Origin: a virus
Virus record (IMG/VR): IMGVR_UViG_3300027749_000367
Span: 1 to 30,516 of that record
DNA length: 30,516 bases
Strand: one strand, 5' to 3'
In this document: piece by piece, positions 12,616 to 19,058 of the stretch
How positions within the stretch are numbered: the stretch's first letter is position 1
How the letters are laid out: every line of letters begins with the position of its first letter
Notes under the pieces: model-generated
What the model saw: only the letters and a program-made list of their open reading frames with translations
What the model was told of the DNA's origin: nothing
Database searches by the model: none
Made by a program: the position numbers and the translations under genes

Positions 12616-12698
12616 GGGGGGAAAGCAGATGCTGGTTAGGGCACAAGCCTAACGCACTTCGGCACAAGCGTGGCGCAAACAGTGCAGCGAGTACCCCC
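12616..12698 (+). ncRNA. Candidate structured RNA between the SSB-like gene and next gene
   Basis: GGGGG (12616-12620) can pair with CCCCC (12694-12698). Inside, GCT (12631-12633)/AGC (12686-12688), GTTAGG-GCACAAG-CCTAAC (12635-12653) and GCACT (12654-12658)/AGTGC (12681-12685) form a three-way junction with abutting helices. GGCACAAGC occurs twice (12640-12648, 12661-12669). A tRNA was considered, but no TPsiC arm or anticodon arm fits. There is no T-run, so it is not an intrinsic terminator. It might regulate the downstream gene or be an independent RNA. Confidence 0.35.
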
Positions 12699-12727
12699 AC
12701 CTTACATACACATACACGGAAATTATC

Positions 12728-12928
12728 ATGAGCAAAATTAAGAACAAACTATGGGACGCCATCGAAGCGATAGACGAAATCCTTGGTGACGGCTACGCCA
12801 AAAAAAACCCCGAGCTGGTGGGCCGTTTGCTCCAATCAGAGGCCTTGCTCGAAGGTATCGCGGATGTCATACACGCCCTGAGCAATACACCGCAACCACA
12901 ATTGCAGCCAAAAAACCCGTACCGGTAG
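12728..12928 (+). CDS. Small hypothetical protein between SSB and polymerase
   Basis: 66 residues: MSKIKNKLWDAIEAIDEILG, a helix through GRLLQSEALLEGIADVIHAL, and a Pro-rich end (SNTPQPQLQPKNPYR). It is mostly helical and acidic. The ATG follows CACGGAAATTATC in a CA-rich leader like those of the left arm. The polymerase starts six bases after its stop. No family recognised. It may be a small replisome accessory protein, a guess based on position. Confidence 0.65.
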   Translation: MSKIKNKLWDAIEAIDEILGDGYAKKNPELVGRLLQSEALLEGIADVIHALSNTPQPQLQPKNPYR

Positions 12929-12934
12929 CACGTA

Positions 12935-14992
12935 GTGAAAACGCTTTACTTGGACTTGGAGACGTACTCCGAGACCCCCATCACCCATGGCACGCACGTG
13001 TACGCCGCAGACGCGGAGATACTGCTGATGGCGTGGGCGTGGGATGATGGCCCCGTGCAGGTGCTAGACCTTACCCTGCCCAATACCCGCCCCGACGGGA
13101 TACTGGCGGTGTTTAAAGATACCGCCGTCAAGGTGGTGATACACAACAGCCACTTTGACCGCACCGTGATCCGCCACGTGTGGGGCGTAGACACACCCAC
13201 GGCGCGCATTCACGACACCATGATCCAAGCCCTGAGCCACGGCCTACCGGCGTCCTTGGGCATGCTCTGTGAGGTGCTGGGCCTGCCCACGGACAAGGCC
13301 AAGGACAAGGACGGCAAGCGCCTGATCCAGCTCTTTTGCAAGCCGCTGGGCAAGAACCGCATCCTGCGCCGAGCCACCCGCGAGACGCACCCGCTGGAGT
13401 GGGAGCGCTTCAAGGCCTACGCGGCCTCGGACATTGAGGCCATGCGCGAAGTGATGCGGCTCATGCCCATGGTGAACATGACCCCGGCGGAGACGGCGCT
13501 GTGGCAGCTCGACCAGACCATCAACGACCGGGGCGTGGCCATCGACATGGAGCTGGTGGACGCGGCCATCAACGCCGTGGGCAAGGCCCAGCGCGAGCTG
13601 TCTGATCGCTCCGTGGAGCTGACCGACGGCCAAGTTACCAATACCACGCAAGGTGCAGCACTGCGCTTACACATACTTGAGAGTTACGGTATCGACATGC
13701 CGGACCTCCAGATGGCCACGGTGGAGAAGACGCTGGCCATGGACATCGACCCATCGCTAAAAGAGCTGCTGCGCGTGCGCTTGCAGGCCAGCTCCACCAG
13801 CACGGCCAAGTACAAGGTGCTGCGCAAAGGCACCAGCGCGGATGGGCGCCTGCGCGGGCTCTTGCAGTTCAATGGCGCGGCGCGCACTGGCCGCTGGGCT
13901 GGGCGGCTGTTCCAGCCCCAGAACCTGCCCCGGCCCACACTCAAGCAAGACCAGATCGACCTAGGCATCGAGGCGCTCAAGGCCGAGTGCGCACACCTGA
14001 TCACAGACAACACCATGGAGCTGATCAGCTCGTCCATCCGTAGCTGCATCGTGGCGCCAGATGGGCAGAAACTGGTTATTGCCGACTTGGCCAACATCGA
14101 GGGCCGCGCGGCTGCTTGGTTGGCCAACGAGGAATGGAAGCTCCAAGCCTTCCGCGAGTTCGACGAGGGCATCGGCCCCGACCTGTACAAGCTGGCCTAC
14201 AGCAAGTCCTTCGGCATTGCTTCGGATAAAGTCACCAAGGAACAAAGACAAATAGGGAAAATCCAAGAATTAGCCCTTCAATTTGAGGGCGGCGTAGGGG
14301 CCTTTGCGACCTTTGCCGGGGCCTACAACATAAACCTTGACGATTTTGCGGAAAAGGTATTAGCGCACGCTGACGAGGAGCTGGTGGCCAAGGCCGACAA
14401 GTTTTTGGAGTGGGTAATTAAAGACAAGCGCCCGCGCTACGGGTTGTCTGACGATGCCTTTGTGGCCTGTGATGTAACTAAGCGCGCATGGCGCATCGCC
14501 CACCCCAACATATCAGGGTACTGGGGCAGGCTCAAGAACGTGGTGCTGCAAGCCCTGCACACCCGGGGCCAGACCTACACCACGCTGGGCCTGAAGATCA
14601 AGGCCGCAAAGAGCTGGCTGCTGATCACGCTGCCCTCGGGCCGCTCGCTGTGCTACCCGGCGCCTAAGGTCGTGGAGGACGGCATCACCTACATGGGCAT
14701 CGACCAGTTCACGCGCAAGTGGGTGCGGGTCCACACCCACGGCGGCAAGCTCTTTGAGAACCTGTGCCAAGCCATCGCCCGTGACGTGATGGCCGCGAAC
14801 ATGCCGCTCATCGAAGCTGCGGGCTACAAGATCGTGCTCACGGTGCATGACGAGATCATCGCCGAGGCACCGGACAGCCCCGAGTACAACGTGGACCACA
14901 TGGCCGCGCTGCTGGCCACACCGCCCTCGTGGGCGCAAGACATGCCGCTGGCAGCAGCGGGCTTTGAAACATACCGATACAGGAAAGACTAA
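12935..14992 (+). CDS. Family A DNA polymerase with 3'-5' exonuclease domain
   Basis: 685 residues from a GTG start. Residues 1-175 form a DnaQ-like proofreading exonuclease: LDLETYS (D7, E9), HNSHFD (70-75) and YAASDIEAM (D166). The polymerase domain has LFQPQNLPRP (325-334) and motif A IADLANIEGRAAA (D384), which replaces the classical DYSQIELR. Motif B is RQIGKIQELALQFEGG (R438-G453, K442). Motif C is VLTVHDEII with H638 and D639. This is the phage replicative family-A polymerase, working with the primase/helicase of the left arm and the SSB-like protein just upstream. Bases 14222-14360, around motif B, are more AT-rich than the rest, perhaps a recombination patch. The stop overlaps the next ATG (TAATG). 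Confidence 0.92.
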   Translation: MKTLYLDLETYSETPITHGTHVYAADAEILLMAWAWDDGPVQVLDLTLPNTRPDGILAVFKDTAVKVVIHNSHFDRTVIRHVWGVDTPTARIHDTMIQALSHGLPASLGMLCEVLGLPTDKAKDKDGKRLIQLFCKPLGKNRILRRATRETHPLEWERFKAYAASDIEAMREVMRLMPMVNMTPAETALWQLDQTINDRGVAIDMELVDAAINAVGKAQRELSDRSVELTDGQVTNTTQGAALRLHILESYGIDMPDLQMATVEKTLAMDIDPSLKELLRVRLQASSTSTAKYKVLRKGTSADGRLRGLLQFNGAARTGRWAGRLFQPQNLPRPTLKQDQIDLGIEALKAECAHLITDNTMELISSSIRSCIVAPDGQKLVIADLANIEGRAAAWLANEEWKLQAFREFDEGIGPDLYKLAYSKSFGIASDKVTKEQRQIGKIQELALQFEGGVGAFATFAGAYNINLDDFAEKVLAHADEELVAKADKFLEWVIKDKRPRYGLSDDAFVACDVTKRAWRIAHPNISGYWGRLKNVVLQALHTRGQTYTTLGLKIKAAKSWLLITLPSGRSLCYPAPKVVEDGITYMGIDQFTRKWVRVHTHGGKLFENLCQAIARDVMAANMPLIEAAGYKIVLTVHDEIIAEAPDSPEYNVDHMAALLATPPSWAQDMPLAAAGFETYRYRKD

Positions 14993-15258
14993 TGCGCGAA
15001 TCAGACATCGAGAAGTACCTCGTCAAACGGGTCAAAGAGCTGGGCGGCGAAATCCGCAAGGCCAAGTGGATCGGCCACGTCGGCGCACCGGACCGCCGGG
15101 TCATGCTGCCGGGGCGCCAGCCCATCTGGATTGAGCTCAAGGCACCCGGCGTCAAGCCTCGCTCTACGCAGATACGCGAGCACAACCGCATGCGCAGGTT
15201 GGGCGAGTTTGTCGAGGTAATCGACAGCATGGAGGGCGTAGACGCGCTAGTGGCATGA
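14992..15258 (+). CDS. VRR-NUC domain nuclease
   Basis: 88 residues with the VRR-NUC PD-(D/E)XK core: GHVGAPDRRVMLPGRQPIWI then ELKAPGVKPRSTQIREHNRM. Catalytic residues are D34, E48 and K50. Length is normal for stand-alone phage VRR-NUC proteins, which cleave structured DNA such as branched junctions and flaps during replication and recombination. Here it sits between the polymerase (TAATG overlap) and an SNF2-like helicase (ATGA overlap), an arrangement seen in many phages. Its N-terminal helix (ESDIEKYLVKRVKELGGEIR) carries the usual start of the family. Confidence 0.88.
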   Translation: MRESDIEKYLVKRVKELGGEIRKAKWIGHVGAPDRRVMLPGRQPIWIELKAPGVKPRSTQIREHNRMRRLGEFVEVIDSMEGVDALVA

Positions 15259-16640
15259 GACAAGTATTCACCCCCCGCCCGTATCAGGGCATGATCATCG
15301 AGCACATACTGGACAGCAAGCGCTGCGCGGTATGGGCCGGTATGGGCACGGGCAAGACCGTGGCCACGCTCACGGCCATCGAGGCGATCCTGATGGTGGA
15401 GGACGACCCGGTGCTGGTCGTGGCGCCCTTGCGTGTGGCCACCGGCACGTGGCCAGACGAGGTGCTCAAGTGGAAGCATTTGTGCGGCATGAACGTCGTG
15501 ACCATCACGGGCACGGAGAAGGAGCGCATAGAGGCCGTGCGCAGCCCGGCGCAGGTCTACACCACCAACTACGAGCAACTGGTCTGGCTGGTGGCCTACT
15601 GGGGCGACAAGTGGCCCTACCGCACCGTGGTGCTGGACGAGTCCACGCGGGTCAAGTCGTTCAGGCTACGCCAAGGCGGCAAGCGGGCGCAGGCGCTGGG
15701 CTCCATCGCCCACACCCGCATCAACCGGCTCATCGAGCTGACCGGCACACCGGCCAGCAACGGCCTCAAGGACCTGTGGGGGCAGGCGTGGTTCATCGAC
15801 GCGGGCAACCGCCTTGGGCGCACGTTCTCGGCCTTTAGCCAGCGCTGGTTCCAGACGGCCCGCGACGGCTTTGGTTTGGAGCCCATGCGCCACGCCCAAA
15901 AGGAGATACAGGACAAGCTGCGCGACGTGTGCCTGACCATCGAGGCCAAGGACTGGTTTGACCTGAAGAAGCCCATCATCAACGACATCATGGTGACGCT
16001 GCCGCCCAAGGCGCGCAAGCACTACAAGGATATGGAAAAGGAGATGTTCACGTCGCTGGACTCTGGGCACGAGGTCGAGGCCTTCAACGCCGCCGCAAAG
16101 ACCCAGAAGTGCCTTCAGATCGCCAACGGGGCCATGTACGTGGGTGAGGGCGCCATCGAGTGGCGTGAGCTGCACAAGGCCAAGATAGAGGCCCTAGACT
16201 CGATTGTGGAGGAAGCCGCAGGAATGCCGGTGCTGGTGGCCTACAACTTCAGGAGCGACCTTGCAAGGCTGCTCAAGGCCTTTCCGCAGGGGCGCCATCT
16301 GGACAAGAACCCGCAGACCATACGGGACTGGAACGAAGGCAAAATACCGCTGATGTTTGCCCATCCGGCAAGCGCCGGGCACGGCCTTAACTTGCAAGAC
16401 GGCGGCAACATACTGGTGTTCTTCGCGGTCAACTGGAATTTGGAAGAGCACCTCCAGATCATTGAGCGGATCGGGCCCACCCGGCAAATGCAGGCTGGCC
16501 ACGACAGACCGGTGTTCATCCACCGGATACTGGCCAAGGGTACCGTGGACGAGCTGGTGTTAGAGCGCTTGGAGACCAAGCGCGAAGTACAAGATATTTT
16601 GATGGACGCCATGAAGCGTCGAAGGAAAACAAATGGCTGA
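15255..16640 (+). CDS. SNF2-like (DEAD/DEAH) helicase
   Basis: 461 residues. Helicase superfamily 2 motifs: AVWAGMGTGKTVATLTAIEA (Walker A 29-35), LVVAPLRVA (54-62), VVLDESTRVKSF (motif II, DES at 128-130) and ELTGTPASNGLKDLWGQAWF (motif III, 163-170). The C-terminal helicase domain has MFAHPASAGHGLNLQ and a variant motif VI EHLQIIERIGPTRQ. Such proteins accompany phage family A polymerases and VRR-NUC nucleases and probably remodel DNA or displace bound proteins during replication; the exact role is unknown. Start overlaps the VRR-NUC stop, and its C-terminus overlaps the next start by eight bases. Confidence 0.9.
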   Translation: MRQVFTPRPYQGMIIEHILDSKRCAVWAGMGTGKTVATLTAIEAILMVEDDPVLVVAPLRVATGTWPDEVLKWKHLCGMNVVTITGTEKERIEAVRSPAQVYTTNYEQLVWLVAYWGDKWPYRTVVLDESTRVKSFRLRQGGKRAQALGSIAHTRINRLIELTGTPASNGLKDLWGQAWFIDAGNRLGRTFSAFSQRWFQTARDGFGLEPMRHAQKEIQDKLRDVCLTIEAKDWFDLKKPIINDIMVTLPPKARKHYKDMEKEMFTSLDSGHEVEAFNAAAKTQKCLQIANGAMYVGEGAIEWRELHKAKIEALDSIVEEAAGMPVLVAYNFRSDLARLLKAFPQGRHLDKNPQTIRDWNEGKIPLMFAHPASAGHGLNLQDGGNILVFFAVNWNLEEHLQIIERIGPTRQMQAGHDRPVFIHRILAKGTVDELVLERLETKREVQDILMDAMKRRRKTNG

Positions 16641-16818
16641 ATTTGCGCTGTGGCAACGAGAGAACCTAGAGCGGCTCGCCTACGAGCTGGTGGAAGACAA
16701 CCAACGGCTGCGGGGGGACAACAAGATGCTGCTGGAGCAGTGGCGCAAGGCGCTCACAGAAAAATGTCAGGACGAAGTTCTTGCCGGGTCACCAGACCCC
16801 CGGTGGCCTTCTCAATAG
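16633..16818 (+). CDS. Small coiled-coil protein overlapping the helicase end
   Basis: 61 residues beginning MAEFALWQRENLERLAYELV with a following helix (EDNQRLRGDNKMLLEQWRKA), an evident coiled coil, then a short Pro-rich tail. It starts eight bases before the helicase stop codon and ends inside the 3' end of the convergent repressor gene (16754-16954). A plausible accessory protein; function not known. Confidence 0.6.
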   Translation: MAEFALWQRENLERLAYELVEDNQRLRGDNKMLLEQWRKALTEKCQDEVLAGSPDPRWPSQ

Positions 16819-16954
16819 CCAGCGCCAGCACCGGGGATGCCTTGCGCCGATTGGCGATGATCAACGCCATCCACGTAGGCGTGATGTTGAGGTACTCGGC
16901 CATCTCGCTCTTGGCTCCGCGTACATCGCTTTTAAAATATTCGGCTAGGGTCAT
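16754..16954 (-). CDS. YdaS/Cro-like repressor, convergently embedded and probably leaderless
   Basis: 66 residues: MTLAEYFKSDVRGAKSEMAE, then YLNITPTWMALIIANRRKAS and the canonical ending of YdaS-like proteins, ATGGLVTRQELRPDIF. Residues 15-36 form the helix-turn-helix. It is the only leftward gene in the rightward arm; its 3' end overlaps the 61-residue gene. There is no ribosome-binding site. A perfect TATAAT ends six bases before the ATG (16966-16961), which places the transcript start on the A of the start codon, as with lambda cI from PRM. The divergent 80-residue gene can use an overlapping TATAAT on the plus strand. It presumably represses one of these promoters. Confidence 0.82.
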   Translation of the reverse strand: MTLAEYFKSDVRGAKSEMAEYLNITPTWMALIIANRRKASPVLALAIEKATGGLVTRQELRPDIFL

Positions 16955-16960
16955 GCCCGC

Positions 16961-16968
16961 ATTATAAT
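16961..16968. promoter_or_regulatory. Overlapping divergent -10 boxes (repressor and 80-residue gene)
   Basis: The octamer ATTATAAT contains TATAAT on both strands: minus 16966-16961 for the repressor and plus 16963-16968 for the gene starting at 17001. The two promoters cannot be occupied at once. The repressor message would be leaderless. The plus message would have a short leader containing CCGGAGAAC. No strong -35 boxes were found. Confidence 0.55.
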
Positions 16969-17000
16969 CAAACCTGAAGTTACATTAACCGGAGAACATT

Positions 17001-17243
17001 ATGCTGACTGAACAAGACATCAAAGACGTACTGTGGGCTTGCAAGAGCCAAGACCCCAGCCAGCCCGTGGACCCCAAGGGCCTGTACTGCGACAACTTGG
17101 ACGTGATTGAGTTCGCGGCCAAGATCGAAGAGAAGGTGGCCCTGAAGTACGCCCGCATTGAACGGGCTGAGTGCATTAAGTTTGTCAAGTCGCTCAACGC
17201 CGAAGTGGCGCGGGCACTGGGCGAGAAGCGCGGGGCTATGTGA
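17001..17243 (+). CDS. Small hypothetical protein divergent to the repressor
   Basis: 80 residues: MLTEQDIKDVLWACKSQDPS, then VIEFAAKIEEKVALKYARIE and RAECIKFVKSLNAEVARALG. Mostly helical, with the AxxERAECxxFVxSLN end common in small phage accessory proteins. The ATG follows CCGGAGAACATT. It sits opposite the repressor, like a cro-type or antirepressor position, but shows no HTH. Function unknown. Confidence 0.72.
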   Translation: MLTEQDIKDVLWACKSQDPSQPVDPKGLYCDNLDVIEFAAKIEEKVALKYARIERAECIKFVKSLNAEVARALGEKRGAM

Positions 17244-17311
17244 TAGCCACCATTCGGTTTTGGTTTTGGTTCTGCGTGATCATGTGGGTGATCGGGCTGC
17301 TGTACCGGTAA
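17240..17311 (+). CDS. 23-residue hydrophobic microprotein (tentative)
   Basis: A GTG overlaps the preceding TGA by four bases (GTGA) and opens a frame coding MIATIRFWFWFCVIMWVIGL LYR, all aromatic and aliphatic except the basic ends. It ends where the terminator A-tract begins. The composition fits a very small membrane peptide like the others in this genome. The short length makes the call uncertain. Confidence 0.4.
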   Translation: MIATIRFWFWFCVIMWVIGLLYR

Positions 17312-17337
17312 AAAAAAAGCCCCCAGTTACGGGGGCT
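17309..17337 (-). terminator. Intrinsic terminator of the leftward late operon
   Basis: On the minus strand AGCCCCC-GTAACT-GGGGGCT is followed by nine T, a textbook Rho-independent terminator, 30 bases after the stop codon of the last late gene (17368). A second small hairpin, AGGTC-N6-GACCT (17340-17355), lies between. It protects the convergent rightward arm from late transcription. Confidence 0.88.
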
Positions 17338-17367
17338 AAAGGTCGTGATTGACCTAGGAGACAATCT

Positions 17368-19056
17368 TTAACGGTCGCCGATGTGAAAGAGTGGTAATTT
17401 CTCAAACATCTCGGACCCGGTAAGCACGTTTGGATTCCCAACAACATCAGGTAATGTCATTCCGCGTGCTATTTCTTCACGGTGTTTTATGGCATAAGGC
17501 ACTTGCGCCAAAGCGCCTACGGGACCCGCTACAGGCACCCGGCCCATGAATGGTAATTTGGATGTTAACGGCCCAAAGGTGCCAAGCCCTCCACCAAACA
17601 GACTTAGCCATTGCGTCCAGTCAGTAGGCTCTTCTTGCGTGGCCATACCGTAAGCCTGTGCGACAAGCGGAGCACCAAAAGCCCCGCGCACGCCAACGTT
17701 GGCGCCACGCTGGAGCATGTGCGCCCGCGCAGAGGCGGCGCGAATTCGAGACGCCATCTGATCGGCTGTCGGTGTTTGTTGCGCAGGCGCGGCGGGCGCG
17801 GCGGGAGCTGGCGCAGCTTGAGTTGGCGCAGCGCCGGGCCGTACTTCACCCATGCCCCCAAGAGCCGAAGATTGGCCCTCATTAGGCCGTACTTCGCCCA
17901 TCCCCCCAAGTGGCGATATTTGGATATCACCAGCCCAAGGTACGGGGCCTATGGCCCTTGACCTATTCCAGACACTTGGTGCTTGGGGCCGAGCACCGGC
18001 GGTAGGCACCGCGGTTGATCTAGGGATAAGCACCCCGCTATCAGTTGCCGTTAAGCCCGGCAAACCTGCTAAGTATGCGCGGGCGCTTTCTTCACTCATG
18101 CCATTCGCAATGAGTGTTTTCATGATTGCGGCTTCTTGCGCAGTTTGAATGTTGTAGCCCGTTTGGCGTGCGCGGCCCGTCGTGTCCAACGTGGCGCTGT
18201 TCCCGCCTTGCAGTATCCTTGCCACTTGGTCGGCTGTCGGCTCTACCTGCGCGGCCCCCATTGTTGGTTCTACCCGAGGGCCAGCAGCCGTACCAGTAGA
18301 CGCTACAGGCAACGCCCCGGTTGGCGCAGGCGCAGCGGGCGTGCTGGCGGGGGCCATGCCCCGTGCCACGTCAAGAGCGATGTCCTGCGGATTCGTCAGC
18401 CCATACAACCGGTGCTCAAATTCCGAAATAGTGCCAGCAGGCAACCCCATTCGTCTTTCCATTAACCGTGCGGCAAGACTATCATTTGCAATTGGTTCAA
18501 GTTTTTTGGCATTTTTGGCGTTCTGTCTTGCGCCGTACAAAGCACCCGCAACAAGCCCCGCAGCCGCAGCTTTTTGCGAATCGGAAAAAGATTGTTTCGG
18601 TTTTTCCTCAGCGCCACTTTTGTTTTCAAAGCTGGTACTGAGCGCAGCGGGGTCTATCACAAACCCTTCCCCAGCGCCGCTTGCTGATGCGGCCTCAGCA
18701 GGCGCCGATGCGGCCTCAGCAGGCGCGGATGCGGCCTCAACGGGTGCCGATGCTGCTGCGTTACCCAGCCGCGTTATTTCACGTTTTATTCCCGGTATAT
18801 CGTTTCTTGCGCTTTCAACACCAGCTAGTAATTTTGCGCGGTATCTTGGGTCAGGCGTGCTAGCTGCTTCCGCCGTATCAGAATCTATTTGCGCAAGCCT
18901 TTTGGCCAGTTCCTGTTGCATTGTTGTTACAGACTCTTGATTTTTTGCTTTTTCGTCCGCAGAGATTACACGCGCAGTTTTTCCAGCGGCTTTTGGAGGC
19001 TCAGTTTTGCCGCCATAGCTAGACGCAAGTTCAACAGGGTTGATTTCAAAGCCCAT
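17368..19056 (-). CDS. Large low-complexity virion protein, last gene of the late operon
   Basis: 562 residues. N-terminal motif MGFEINPVELASSYGGKTEP is followed by helical segments and Ala/Pro/Glu linkers. These include three tandem copies of ASAPxEA (about residues 103-123) and a repeated GGMGEVRP motif (near 385-410). The C-terminus has hydrophobic stretches (WTQWLSLFGGGLGTFGPLTS) that may insert in membranes. No enzymatic domain. It resembles internal virion or ejection proteins of short-tailed phages in size, low complexity and position near the tail genes, but this is inferred. A terminator follows. Confidence 0.7.
   Translation of the reverse strand: MGFEINPVELASSYGGKTEPPKAAGKTARVISADEKAKNQESVTTMQQELAKRLAQIDSDTAEAASTPDPRYRAKLLAGVESARNDIPGIKREITRLGNAAASAPVEAASAPAEAASAPAEAASASGAGEGFVIDPAALSTSFENKSGAEEKPKQSFSDSQKAAAAGLVAGALYGARQNAKNAKKLEPIANDSLAARLMERRMGLPAGTISEFEHRLYGLTNPQDIALDVARGMAPASTPAAPAPTGALPVASTGTAAGPRVEPTMGAAQVEPTADQVARILQGGNSATLDTTGRARQTGYNIQTAQEAAIMKTLIANGMSEESARAYLAGLPGLTATDSGVLIPRSTAVPTAGARPQAPSVWNRSRAIGPVPWAGDIQISPLGGMGEVRPNEGQSSALGGMGEVRPGAAPTQAAPAPAAPAAPAQQTPTADQMASRIRAASARAHMLQRGANVGVRGAFGAPLVAQAYGMATQEEPTDWTQWLSLFGGGLGTFGPLTSKLPFMGRVPVAGPVGALAQVPYAIKHREEIARGMTLPDVVGNPNVLTGSEMFEKLPLFHIGDR
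18689..18751. repeat. Three tandem 21-bp repeats coding Ala-rich linker
   Basis: Units at 18689-18709, 18710-18730 and 18731-18751 read on the plus strand as gcggcctcagcaggcgccga and slight variants. They encode ASAP(V/A)EA in the virion protein. Unit length is a multiple of three, so copy-number change keeps the frame and alters linker length. Confidence 0.85.
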
Positions 19057-19058
19057 AG

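Noticed and set aside
12017-12700. 227-residue minus-strand open frame
   Set aside because: Antisense to the SSB-like gene and the structured gap; no ribosome-binding site or motif.
12616-12700. tRNA gene
   Set aside because: GG-rich start, CCCCC end and a GGTTAGGGC stretch recall a tRNA, but there is no TPsiC arm, no anticodon arm and the helices pair differently.
14856-15578. 240-residue minus-strand open frame
   Set aside because: Antisense to polymerase end, VRR-NUC and helicase start, all confidently identified.
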